Source: a virus
DNA length: 33,602 nt
Direction: 5' to 3' (one strand)
IMG/VR virus record: IMGVR_UViG_3300034061_005390
Location: 1 to 33,602 of that record
Part shown: positions 1 through 7,971 of the stretch, piece after piece
How positions within the stretch are numbered: the stretch's first letter is position 1
Layout of the letters: each line of letters opens with the position of its first letter
Translations under genes and position numbers: made by a program
Notes under the pieces: generated by a model
What the model was told of the DNA's origin: nothing
What the model saw: the letters and a program-made list of their open reading frames with translations, nothing else
Database searches by the model: none

Positions 1-1
1 C

Positions 2-2194
2 TCCGTCAGCAGCTTTCGCGAAAGCAGCAAATTTACCTATCCTTGCTACGCTTATGGAGTCAAAAAGAGCGTCAAATGATTTTACTATATTCGCAGGATC
101 TGCTTTAGATAATGCGTTAAATAATTCTGTAATTGATTTTACAAGTTCAGAAACTTTACCAACCATAAAGCCTATACCTGCTGCGGCGACTCCCATTCCA
201 CCACCAATCATCAATGCTGCAGCACCAATAGCTAACATAACTCCAATAGCTGCAGCCGTTAAAGCAGCTTGTGGTCCACTAACTAAAGCCAATAAGCCTA
301 TCATCATCAAACCAAATGCCAATGTAAATCCAACTACTGCTGCAGCGGCAGGCCAAGCAGCATCACCAAGACCTGAAAACGCCATCACTAATTGTGCCAA
401 TCCTAAAGCTGCCAGTAGTATACCACCGCCAATCATTAAGATTGCAGCACCAAACGCTAATAATCCCTTTGCACTACCTGCTGCTGCTTTGCCAACTTTT
501 TCAACTGCGTTGGCAAATCCACTCCCGGCATCTTCAATTGGTTTTTTAGTGCCAGTTATGGTTTCTTTAAGATTTCTAAATCCTCCTATAATTCCGCCTA
601 TTATAGAAGCGCCTTTAAGTACGATGAATAGAGCAGCAAATACCCCTATTAATCCAAAAATAACATTTCTAAATCCTTCTGACTTATTCATCCATTCCGC
701 AATTTGAGTTAAAATACTTTTAATCGCATCCAATACAGGAATCATAACGATGGCAAATTGTGCCATTATTGCTGTTAATTTTTCTTGCATTGTTGTAACA
801 TCTTGTACCGATTGTGCTAATTCTTTTTCTGCTTGTGCTTTATTTAACGCTTCAACAGTTCCTTGTTCAACTTCATTATTCATCAACTGCTGCAATTCTG
901 TAGCGTCTTCTAATCCAAGAGCTTGTGCTGCAGCCATTCTTTCTTGTTTGCTCATTGCATCAAATGACTTGTTACTTGCTTGCAGTGCTTCTTGCATTAA
1001 TCTAATGCGCTCACCTTCATCGGCATTTAGCAAGTCCAAGCTATTTAAATAATCTCCTCCAAGTATAGCATTTAATTTACCTGCTGAATCAGCAGCACCT
1101 TCAAAAGTATCAAACTGGCCAGTAATTTTTTGAAGTTTGCTAAATTCTATACCAAGATTTTTAGATTGATTTTGTAAATCTAAAAATACTTTTTGCATAT
1201 TTGAACCATGCGCCCTCATACCATTTGAAGCATTGGCAAAATCACCAACAACTTTTTGCATTGGCAATCCCATTGATTTAGCAGTTGCCATAAGTTGTCT
1301 TTGTAAATCTCCTGCTTGTTGGCCAGTCATTTGAAAGCCCTTGACAAGCATGTTTTGAATTTTAATTGTTTCCGTACTAGAAACACCAAGCTTGCTCATT
1401 GTTGCTGTTGTTTGCGCAAGTTGATCTTGTGTTGTTTTAGATACACCGGCAAAACCAGCGAAACCTACCTTAAGATCAGAATATGCTTTAGCAGCATCTC
1501 CAATACTTAATGCGTATTCTACATTAGAACTTCTTAATTCTTCAATTCTGCCTTTAAAAGCATCTACGCCACCGGCAGTTTTTTCAAATTGTGAAAATGC
1601 TTCGTCCATTTCAAAGAATAATTTTTTTGTTTGCCCCACTATTCCATCAACTACAGCAGCTAATACATTACCTACTGTTACAATATTTTTAATATTTGTA
1701 TATGATGCTTTAAAAGCCTCTGATAAAGAACTGCTTTCACCAGATAGTTTTATCATACTACCAAGAAAACTTTTTGATTGCGCTCCAATTCCTGTAATAT
1801 TAGAAAAACTATTTGAAGTAGATTTAGCAAATTCGTTTTCTAAATTATTTCTTCTTTCATATTGTTCATTTTGATCTTTAAAAGTTTGAAGTTCTTTTAA
1901 TCTTGTTTGATACTCCTCCTCGGACATATCAGTTAATTCTTTTTCTAGCTCAAGTTGTTTTCTTAAATTTTCTACTCTATCTTTTTCAATTTCTATCATT
2001 TTGGCAGTGAAATCTAGGTGGTTTTTAAGATCGTCTCCACCTTTTTGCACTATATCATTTAATTTAAGGCTTTCTTCCTCCTGCTGTTGAATCTGTTTGG
2101 TGATTCTTTCTAGTTTTTCTATTTTATTTTCTAATAAAATATTTTCAAGATCTATAGAGGTATTTGAGCTTTTAGGGTCTTTTGGATCTGCCAT
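2..2194 (-). CDS. Tape measure protein (partial, C-terminus beyond window)
   Basis: Reads open from an ATG at 2194 to the left edge, about 731 codons with no stop. Residues about 14-105 are charged and Glu/Lys/Gln-rich with heptad character, a probable coiled coil. The middle is helical and Ala/Gln-rich. From about residue 475 there are several Gly/Ala/Leu-rich hydrophobic segments, including Gly-Gly-Gly runs, as in membrane-interacting parts of tape measure proteins. The family sets tail length, recruits tube subunits and is ejected during infection. Its place directly after tube and chaperone genes fits. An AGGA sequence lies about 9 nt before the ATG. It has its own candidate promoter (2221-2228) behind a terminator, so it is probably transcribed separately from the tube operon. 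The assignment as tape measure rests on size, composition and position; the equivalent in T4 would be gp29. Confidence 0.8.
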   Translation of the reverse strand, partial: MADPKDPKSSNTSIDLENILLENKIEKLERITKQIQQQEEESLKLNDIVQKGGDDLKNHLDFTAKMIEIEKDRVENLRKQLELEKELTDMSEEEYQTRLKELQTFKDQNEQYERRNNLENEFAKSTSNSFSNITGIGAQSKSFLGSMIKLSGESSSLSEAFKASYTNIKNIVTVGNVLAAVVDGIVGQTKKLFFEMDEAFSQFEKTAGGVDAFKGRIEELRSSNVEYALSIGDAAKAYSDLKVGFAGFAGVSKTTQDQLAQTTATMSKLGVSSTETIKIQNMLVKGFQMTGQQAGDLQRQLMATAKSMGLPMQKVVGDFANASNGMRAHGSNMQKVFLDLQNQSKNLGIEFSKLQKITGQFDTFEGAADSAGKLNAILGGDYLNSLDLLNADEGERIRLMQEALQASNKSFDAMSKQERMAAAQALGLEDATELQQLMNNEVEQGTVEALNKAQAEKELAQSVQDVTTMQEKLTAIMAQFAIVMIPVLDAIKSILTQIAEWMNKSEGFRNVIFGLIGVFAALFIVLKGASIIGGIIGGFRNLKETITGTKKPIEDAGSGFANAVEKVGKAAAGSAKGLLAFGAAILMIGGGILLAALGLAQLVMAFSGLGDAAWPAAAAVVGFTLAFGLMMIGLLALVSGPQAALTAAAIGVMLAIGAAALMIGGGMGVAAAGIGFMVGKVSELVKSITELFNALSKADPANIVKSFDALFDSISVARIGKFAAFAKAADG

Positions 2195-2220
2195 TTAATA
2201 GGTTCCTGTAATATACATAA

Positions 2221-2228
2221 TAAATAGT
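2221..2228 (-). promoter_or_regulatory. Candidate late promoter motif for tape measure gene
   Basis: Reads ACTATTTA on the minus strand, 27 nt before the tape measure ATG and just after an intrinsic terminator. The same motif recurs before many genes of the window, mostly at 26-37 nt from the start codon. Confidence 0.55.
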
Positions 2229-2230
2229 AA

Positions 2231-2259
2231 ATTAAGAAAAAAGGAGGTTGTCCCTCCTT
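2231..2259 (-). terminator. Intrinsic terminator after tail chaperone genes
   Basis: On the minus strand a perfect 7-bp stem (AAGGAGG / CCTCCTT, 2253-2259 with 2241-2247) with a 5-nt loop is followed by TTTTCTT. The stem overlaps the stop codon of the 61-codon chaperone frame. It ends the tube-chaperone unit just before the tape measure promoter. Confidence 0.85.
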
Positions 2260-2443
2260 ACTTCTTATTGATTGCTTCTTGTTCCATTTTTAACTGATCT
2301 GCAAGTTTCATCACAAACCAAGATCTTATTTTTACCGGTAAACTATACGCTTCTTGCAAGCTCCAGTTTCCATGATATTTTAAATAAAAGAACTGTTCAT
2401 ATACATTTTCTATATATTTATCGCCCAGACCAAAAAAAGTCAA
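2258..2443 (-). CDS. Small tail assembly chaperone, gp51-like (possibly made by frameshift)
   Basis: 61 codons counted from a TTG at 2443; no ATG exists near the start. The sequence has the pattern typical of the short second chaperone of phage tail operons: a helix, then 'WSLQEAYSLPVKIRSWF', then a charged helix. By family knowledge such proteins (T4 gp51; the T part of lambda G/GT) help load tube subunits or assemble the hub and are not in the virion. It overlaps the end of the upstream zinc-binding chaperone gene by 26 nt in the +1 frame, and the overlap contains seven consecutive T. Either it starts at the TTG, using GGAGG at 2456-2460 with an over-long 12-nt spacer, or it is made as an extension of the upstream protein by ribosomal frameshifting. 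The reading frame is well supported; the start mode is not. Confidence 0.7.
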   Translation of the reverse strand: MTFFGLGDKYIENVYEQFFYLKYHGNWSLQEAYSLPVKIRSWFVMKLADQLKMEQEAINKK

Positions 2444-3269
2444 CCGTGAAGGGCACCTCCATTTCCATTTCGGAATCGCAGGAGCGACATGTGAATTTTT
2501 GTGTCATATCAATATTTGGTATATTATCTGTATACAATTTTCTCATATGCTTTGCATCGCCGGCTGGACACATATCAATAAATTTTTCAATTATATCTTT
2601 ATCATTAACACCATTTACTGATACTACTAGTAACTTTAACTGATCTGACATTGGTGTTTCTTCCTTCTTGGAAGCTTTCTTTTGTTCGGAGAGTTGTGAA
2701 AGAATCTTTTCATCACTACCCTTTAACAATCTCATTTCTACTTCAAATTTTGTTATTGGTAGTTTTGTTTTAAATGTTCTTGTTTCGCAAAGTTGCTTTT
2801 TTACTTCTTCGCTTGGATGTTTATTTGTTAATTCATCCAAATAAAACGTATGTCTAACGTTTGCGCCGCACGATGGACATTGAACTTTTGTATCGTATTC
2901 GTTTCCATAGCCTGTAATGCGAGCACCAACTATCAAAGCGTTTTTATCGCCTATCAATAAATCATCTAATTTAATTTGCTTATCAACAAGAACACTCTCT
3001 AACATTCTATCAACAGCAATACCTTTTTTAAGAAGACTTTTACTTGTAAGTATATCTTCTTCTTTTGCCGTCATAAACCTTATCTCAATTGTATCTTTGT
3101 TGAATAAAGGGTGATCTGGGGTGTAAAACTTTCCTTTTGATGGTAAATCAACAAAATGTGTTGGACTTAAAAAGGATAATAAATCTGCTTTTTTATCTTG
3201 CTTTTGCTCTGCAGAAACAGAAGCTGGCTGATCGTCTGCCAGCCTCTGTTCGTTATTTCTTTCGGACAT
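2418..3269 (-). CDS. gp26-like zinc-binding tail/baseplate assembly chaperone
   Basis: 283 residues. After a polar N-terminus (1-35) comes 'DLPSKGKFYTPDHPL' and a 'MTAKEEDILTSKSLLKKG' segment, characteristic of the T4 gp26-type baseplate hub/tail assembly family of marine and large myophages. Two CxxC pairs (Cys131/134 and Cys261/264) probably form one zinc site. The C-terminus ends in 'PFTVDFFWSGR', like other members whose zinc ribbon is followed by FFW. It sits between tube and tape measure genes, the usual place for tail chaperones, and overlaps the small chaperone frame at a T run. Start ATG at 3269 has GAGG 6 nt upstream. Probably acts in the cytoplasm in hub or tube assembly. The family match is from recognition of motifs; the exact role is inferred. 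Confidence 0.75.
   Translation of the reverse strand: MSERNNEQRLADDQPASVSAEQKQDKKADLLSFLSPTHFVDLPSKGKFYTPDHPLFNKDTIEIRFMTAKEEDILTSKSLLKKGIAVDRMLESVLVDKQIKLDDLLIGDKNALIVGARITGYGNEYDTKVQCPSCGANVRHTFYLDELTNKHPSEEVKKQLCETRTFKTKLPITKFEVEMRLLKGSDEKILSQLSEQKKASKKEETPMSDQLKLLVVSVNGVNDKDIIEKFIDMCPAGDAKHMRKLYTDNIPNIDMTQKFTCRSCDSEMEMEVPFTVDFFWSGR
2432..2438 (-). promoter_or_regulatory. Candidate programmed frameshift site (T7 run)
   Basis: The upstream gene reads GAC TTT TTT TGG here and stops five codons after the second TTT (TGG TCT GGG CGA TAA). The downstream frame reads TTT TTT GGT. A P-site Phe-tRNA slipping +1 along the T run stays fully paired and enters the downstream frame; a -2 slip would do so too, adding one Phe. 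The classic -1 shift would not give the downstream frame. Seen directly: the run, the frames and the overlap. The shift itself is inferred. Confidence 0.5.
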
Positions 3270-3290
3270 TAATAACCTCTTACTTTCTTA

Positions 3291-3911
3291 TCACTTGAAT
3301 CTTGTGAATGGATCTACATCACTAATTGAAGCAGCGAGATCTGTAATTGTTCTTGGGTTCTGAACACCATTTTTAGTTTCCAGGGTTGCCCAATCATATC
3401 TAACTTGTAATTCAATTTCAGTTAATTCTTCTTTGCTATAATCTAAATCGCCAAACTTGACAGATTCAATAAAGGCATTGTGAAGAGTCCAAGTTTCAAT
3501 AGCATCTCCACCAATTAAACCTTGAGGACCGTGAGATTCACTAATTTGTTTTATAACTACAGCCCCAAGAGCAGTGGTAGCAGCAGCTTTTGACATGGTT
3601 GTAACTTGTCCTGGATTAGAGGGAACAACATACCCTGCTGCTTGTATTATTGCCGATAAATGCTGACTAGCATCAGGATTTACTGGATCTACCATCTTGA
3701 TGTTGATTGGATTTGGATCCCAAGTTACCAAACCTGGATAGTGAAATTTGTGACCAAGATACATGTGCTCTTTAGCACTTATTTTTATGCCTGGTTTAGT
3801 TATTGATTTAACATAATAACTAGCAGCCGAGGGCATTTCTCCAATTGTGACCAAAAAACGATATCCACGTTTTGGTTCAAGTCTTGAATCTGTCCAGAAA
3901 AAGTTACTCAT
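3291..3911 (-). CDS. 19: Tail tube protein (T4 gp19-like)
   Basis: 206 residues, close to the 163-200 usual for T4-type tube proteins. It has the family's N-terminal pattern 'RGYRFLVTIGEMPSAASYYV' with the short segment 'VKSITKPGIKI', a 'HKFHYPGLVTWDPNPINIKM' strand region and the C-terminal beta hairpin 'YDWATLE'. Stacked hexamers of such subunits form the inner conduit of a contractile tail, polymerising from the baseplate around the tape measure protein. AGGAG lies 10 nt before the ATG and an ACTATTTA motif lies 29 nt before it, so this gene heads a unit with the two chaperone genes that ends at the terminator at 2231-2259. Directly downstream of the sheath gene, as in T4. Confidence 0.92.
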   Translation of the reverse strand: MSNFFWTDSRLEPKRGYRFLVTIGEMPSAASYYVKSITKPGIKISAKEHMYLGHKFHYPGLVTWDPNPINIKMVDPVNPDASQHLSAIIQAAGYVVPSNPGQVTTMSKAAATTALGAVVIKQISESHGPQGLIGGDAIETWTLHNAFIESVKFGDLDYSKEELTEIELQVRYDWATLETKNGVQNPRTITDLAASISDVDPFTRFK

Positions 3912-3939
3912 CTATTTGTTTCTCCTATAACTCCATTTA

Positions 3940-3947
3940 TAAATAGT
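3940..3947 (-). promoter_or_regulatory. Candidate late promoter motif for tail tube operon
   Basis: ACTATTTA on the minus strand, continuing as ACTATTTATAAAT, 29 nt before the tube ATG and only 15 nt after the sheath stop codon. The opposite strand reads TATAAATA here, the exact T4 late consensus, but that would point away from the genes. Confidence 0.55.
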
Positions 3948-3961
3948 GTGTTATTATTTTA

Positions 3962-6826
3962 TTAGTCGTCAAACGAAGCGCCACTTCTTGTTATAACAAA
4001 GTCAAGAGCTATAAACTCAATAGCACGAGCGGGTTTTAAATATATTTTAGCATACATTATATTTCTATCAACAAGATCTGGTGTTGTTGTAGTCTCGTCA
4101 AGTATTACCTTGTAATCTGATAGACCAAATCTTGATTTGACACTTGATAGGAAAGGATCAACTTCGCCTTTAAATCTATCCCAGGTAACTTTAAGATTTT
4201 GATCAAAAAGAACTCTTGTAGATATACGAGATACTTCTTTCTTTAAGTAAATAAGAAGACGACGAACATTGATTCTGTCAAGAGCAGATTGCGTTACTTG
4301 AAGAGTTTTTTGTCCAAATATTACAACACCTTCATTTGGGAAACTAGCTATTGGATTGATATTGTTTTCATATAGTTTGTCTCTATCTTTTGAAGATAAT
4401 TTTTCTCTTACATCTATAACTGACAAACCACTCAATCCTGACGTTAGCCCACCGCGATTGAATCCGGCAGGAGCAAACCAAACTTCAGTTGATTCTTGTG
4501 AAGAAGCCATTGTACCAAAAGCAACAACCGATGGTGGCATCCACAATGGAACACCAGTGCCGTCATCTTGAACTTTAACCCATGGATAATAAGCACAAGT
4601 ATAGCTTGAATTAATAGATCTGCTCTTTAGACCGGATACAGTTGCCGAAACTGATCCTCTACGATCTTTTTCGCTGCTTGTATTTTCATGTGCTGGTACA
4701 TAACCACCAGGAAGATCGATTATGGCTAATGCATCGCCTCTTGATTCTGCAGTATCAATCATATGTTTTGTAACAACTGTATTTGTAACACCTGGAGCTA
4801 CAAGAAGATTCATATCAAGAACATCTGGGTCTTTTACTGTATCTATTGCTTTTTTAAGACTATAAAGCATCGCATTGTCGTCTTCAAAATCTGATTCATT
4901 CAGAAGAGTGTTTCTAAATGGATCTTTTTCTTTTACATTTAGTCCATCTGTTCCCCCGAAAAGTGGGACAGTAAATCTATCGGCACCATATGCCAATGTT
5001 GCTTTATAACCTTCAAGATCTCCGGAGCCGGTTGCTGCTATGGCCGATATAGAAGTTCCTGGTGATGCTGCTCTTGAGCCCGATTGCCATACGCTCAAGC
5101 CATTGGTATTTGGAAGAGAGATAACATCGTCAAGAGTAAATATCCAAGAAGCTTTTGTTACTCCGCTTTGTGGAGCATGTGAATTGACACCAAGTGGTTT
5201 TGCTCTAACTAGATCTAGATAATCTTCATCAAATCTTGAATCAGTTGTAGATACTATTCCATAATAAGCGTCACTGGCGACCAAAGTACCAGCTGTAGAA
5301 GAACTCACTCTTAATTTCATTGTTGGGAATTTAATGAGCATCTCAGAACCGGTTGGCAACCCAGTCACACCAATTGAACTACTGACAGTTGTTGGTGCAA
5401 AAGGCATCAAATCCGTACCGCGAATCATTGAAGAGGCAGGTATATCAGAACCACTTACAAGAACAACATCATCAAACACTGGTGGACCAAAAAAGCCAAA
5501 CGGCAGTGATTCTTCTGGGATTCCAGACTGTTCAAGCAGTTCAGATAGTTCAACTCTTATGTATGAAGAATTATTTGGATAATTTCCATATTTTATATAT
5601 CTTTTTGTTGTATCATCCCACTCTAGATATTCATCGCCTATTTTGTTTCCAACGAAATCGGCAGAATTTGGATTTAAATTACATCCAGTAAATACTTCTA
5701 GCACAGTAGGATTGGAATCGGTATCGTCGGCTCTTCTAATTTCAACAGTAAATGTTCCAAATTTATTAAAATTATTTGTTGATGGTTTGATATCTCTTAT
5801 GCTAACTTTTATATTTTTCTGTTCCCATTCACCGCCGGCAGTTTCGGTCACAGCAAATCTAAACAATTTTGGCATTTGTTCGGCAACAAAACTAGATGTA
5901 ACAGAACTTAAGTGTTGTGATATTATCCAGCCACTTTTTGCTGTTTCGTTTTGTTTACCAGAAAAATTACCTGCATCAATATCTGGAGAAATTGATTTTA
6001 GTGGGGCGATAAAAGCCATATTCCCACTAACTTGGCTAACATTTTCTGTTAAGAAAGTAGCAAAAGTTTCTCCTAGCCAATAATTTGATAATGAATCGCT
6101 AGTTGTTATATTTGAATTTACTAATGTTGGATTTGTATTGAATACTTTACGAATATATTTTGAGGAATCACGAGAAAAGTTAAATGATGTATCTAATTTT
6201 GTAGCACCAGAAGAATCTACAATTTGTGCTCTAAATTCATAATTTGAATTTATGCTTTTAATTAATTCGCCTGCACCATTAGAAGAAAGCACATTGTTTG
6301 GTCTGTTGCCGACAAGCTTTATGCCACCTGAATTTAGATACCAAACAGCAGCAAGTGTACCAGTTAATGAAGTTAAATTGCTTCCCGATGGAACAACAAA
6401 TAAACCATAAGCACCGCCATTGTTTGCCAAACTTGCAGTAGCGGTGTTGTCTAATTTCCATCCTGCTTTTGCTCTTTCTCCAGCACTTGGTGAGACATTT
6501 GGACTTTGTTGGCCGGCAAGACGAACGAAAGTTAATGGATTTGAGTTTTTTAACCAAGCCTTGGCAGCATAAGCAGCATAAAGAGGAGAAGATGATTTGC
6601 CGCTTCTCCATGTATCATCACCAGCTACGCCTCGTGTTGGTTCGCCAAATTTATCAACAAATTCTAAATAACTATTAACAGTTACCGGAACCATTGTTGG
6701 CCCTCTTTCAGCGCGTCCAATTACGACTGGACCTATTTCTGCTGGGATAGCCGGAATTTGTGACTTGTCTATTTCACTTATAAAAATACCTGGCGAAACA
6801 AAACGAAATTTTTTGCTTGTAGTCAT
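3962..6826 (-). CDS. 18: Contractile tail sheath protein (T4 gp18-like)
   Basis: 954 residues, much longer than T4 gp18 (659). The N-terminal 'FVSPGIFISEIDKSQIPAIP' and 'GPVVIGRAERGP' are hallmark sheath sequences, and the C-terminal region (about 840-950) has 'VRRLLIYLKKEVSRISTRV', 'DQNLKVTWDRFKGEVDPFL' and a final 'KPARAIEFIALDFVITRSG', matching the conserved inner sheath domain. The roughly 300 additional residues lie in the middle (about 130-560), which is Ser/Thr/Asn-rich and probably forms surface-exposed inserted domains. Sheath subunits surround the tube and contract to drive it through the host envelope. SD AGGAG is 9 nt before the ATG; a candidate promoter lies 36 nt before it. Followed directly by the tube gene. 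Confidence 0.95.
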   Translation of the reverse strand: MTTSKKFRFVSPGIFISEIDKSQIPAIPAEIGPVVIGRAERGPTMVPVTVNSYLEFVDKFGEPTRGVAGDDTWRSGKSSSPLYAAYAAKAWLKNSNPLTFVRLAGQQSPNVSPSAGERAKAGWKLDNTATASLANNGGAYGLFVVPSGSNLTSLTGTLAAVWYLNSGGIKLVGNRPNNVLSSNGAGELIKSINSNYEFRAQIVDSSGATKLDTSFNFSRDSSKYIRKVFNTNPTLVNSNITTSDSLSNYWLGETFATFLTENVSQVSGNMAFIAPLKSISPDIDAGNFSGKQNETAKSGWIISQHLSSVTSSFVAEQMPKLFRFAVTETAGGEWEQKNIKVSIRDIKPSTNNFNKFGTFTVEIRRADDTDSNPTVLEVFTGCNLNPNSADFVGNKIGDEYLEWDDTTKRYIKYGNYPNNSSYIRVELSELLEQSGIPEESLPFGFFGPPVFDDVVLVSGSDIPASSMIRGTDLMPFAPTTVSSSIGVTGLPTGSEMLIKFPTMKLRVSSSTAGTLVASDAYYGIVSTTDSRFDEDYLDLVRAKPLGVNSHAPQSGVTKASWIFTLDDVISLPNTNGLSVWQSGSRAASPGTSISAIAATGSGDLEGYKATLAYGADRFTVPLFGGTDGLNVKEKDPFRNTLLNESDFEDDNAMLYSLKKAIDTVKDPDVLDMNLLVAPGVTNTVVTKHMIDTAESRGDALAIIDLPGGYVPAHENTSSEKDRRGSVSATVSGLKSRSINSSYTCAYYPWVKVQDDGTGVPLWMPPSVVAFGTMASSQESTEVWFAPAGFNRGGLTSGLSGLSVIDVREKLSSKDRDKLYENNINPIASFPNEGVVIFGQKTLQVTQSALDRINVRRLLIYLKKEVSRISTRVLFDQNLKVTWDRFKGEVDPFLSSVKSRFGLSDYKVILDETTTTPDLVDRNIMYAKIYLKPARAIEFIALDFVITRSGASFDD

Positions 6827-6861
6827 TATCTAACTCTCCTATAAACTCGCAATTCTTTATG

Positions 6862-6869
6862 TAAATAGT
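6862..6869 (-). promoter_or_regulatory. Candidate late promoter motif for tail sheath gene
   Basis: ACTATTTA on the minus strand, 36 nt before the sheath ATG, in the 62-nt gap after the tail completion gene. No terminator precedes it. Confidence 0.5.
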
Positions 6870-6888
6870 ATTGTTTGCTTCTAACAAC

Positions 6889-7710
6889 CTAAAAATCATT
6901 CTTGTTTTTTATGTCATCATCAATATCGCCAACGACAACTCTTTCTTTTGGCATTTTAACTTCTACATATGTTTCTCTTACAACAAGTTTTGGTTTATTT
7001 TGATTTTTATCTTGCCCTATTAAATACCCAAGTGTATCAATGTTAATTTTAGTTATAAATAGTCTTGTTTCTTCTTGTAGATTTTTTGTATTATTTTCTG
7101 CCGTAAAATCACCTTTAACAAAGCTTTCATATTGGTGACTATTATTTTTAATAAAAAATCTATTAACACCGCCAGTAAATGTTATAAATGGCTGAACCAA
7201 TTCGTTCATTTGTTGTTGAAACTCGGTCCTAATTTCAATAGTGTAAGAAATATTCACATATACAGGAAGAGGAATGCTTAAAGTTTGATATACTATTTTG
7301 TTATTTGAATTAGGATAATTTAATTGGCCTATTTTTTTATTATTTGTTGCTCTAGCAAAATTTGTTGATTTATTCTGCAATATTCTTGTTCCTATTTCTA
7401 AAGATCCGCCTTTTTCATCACTATATTCTGGCAAAGCACTCCAAACAATTCCTTTTTTATTTAAATCTTTTGTTATGTTATTTCTTTCCAACGTTATAAC
7501 TGGAAGAATAAAAGTTCCTTGTGTGTCACGAAAATCTTTGTTTGTTTTTATTTGATGAGCCCTTTCTCCTACAACCCAAACAACTGGCACTTTTTTAAAT
7601 CCATTATTTGTATCGGTAAATAAGCTTAAGTCTTCATTCAGCCACTTATACATTGCTAAATCTATATTTTCAATTGTTGATGGTTCAATACTGAATTCTT
7701 TATCGCTCAT
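6889..7710 (-). CDS. 15: Tail completion / sheath stabiliser protein (gp15-like)
   Basis: 273 residues from the ATG at 7710 (T4 gp15 has 272). The frame is open further upstream to 7776, but that would overlap the preceding gene by 65 nt; the chosen ATG follows that gene's stop by one base. The order of segments resembles gp15: 'FKKVPVVWVVGERAHQIK', a strand 'GTFILPVITLERNNI', then 'NISYTIEIRTEFQQQMNELV' with 'PFITFTGGVNRFF', where T4 gp15 has its own Tyr-Glu-Leu/Arg-Tyr and Pro-Tyr-Phe blocks. gp15 caps the completed tail and joins it to the neck. Position between neck genes and sheath agrees with T4 order. Homology is remote and judged by pattern and synteny. The C-terminal 30 residues are highly charged. 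Confidence 0.65.
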   Translation of the reverse strand: MSDKEFSIEPSTIENIDLAMYKWLNEDLSLFTDTNNGFKKVPVVWVVGERAHQIKTNKDFRDTQGTFILPVITLERNNITKDLNKKGIVWSALPEYSDEKGGSLEIGTRILQNKSTNFARATNNKKIGQLNYPNSNNKIVYQTLSIPLPVYVNISYTIEIRTEFQQQMNELVQPFITFTGGVNRFFIKNNSHQYESFVKGDFTAENNTKNLQEETRLFITKINIDTLGYLIGQDKNQNKPKLVVRETYVEVKMPKERVVVGDIDDDIKNKNDF

Positions 7711-7711
7711 T

Positions 7712-7960
7712 TTATTCTTCCCATTCGGCAAAAGGAATGCCGTAAGTATCTTTTGTATGCCATTGTCCACCTTCATTTAGGTAAAACTTTTTTGGCTCAC
7801 TCAAAGGTTCATATATTTCATCTTCATCTATATCTTTCAAATAAATAATATAACCTTTGTAGTTTTGTGGATTGTTTATCATATCTAAAAAAAGTTCTCT
7901 TCCAGCACTTGTTCTTTTACCAGAAATATGTTTTAAGCGCTCAAAACTTACACTTGACAT
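7712..7960 (-). CDS. 82-residue protein duplicating the gp14 C-terminal domain
   Basis: After an 11-residue lead it aligns with no gap over 60 positions to residues 205-264 of the upstream gp14-like protein; I count about 34 identities. Shared landmarks are 'ISGKRTS', 'NNPQNY', 'IDEDEI', 'KFY' and 'NE-G-WH'. It is therefore a separate small gene derived from, or the source of, that domain. The function is unknown; the position between gp14 and gp15 suggests a neck or head-tail joining role, perhaps as extra subunits on the neck. AAGGAA lies before the ATG at 7960; the gap to gp14 is 11 nt and to gp15 one base, so it is cotranscribed with them. Confidence 0.75.
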   Translation of the reverse strand: MSSVSFERLKHISGKRTSAGRELFLDMINNPQNYKGYIIYLKDIDEDEIYEPLSEPKKFYLNEGGQWHTKDTYGIPFAEWEE

Positions 7961-7971
7961 AAAATATTTCC

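Noticed and set aside
54-707. Plus-strand frame of about 217 codons at the left edge
   Set aside because: Antisense of the Ala/Gly-rich part of the tape measure gene; Pro/Ala-rich product without a family or SD.
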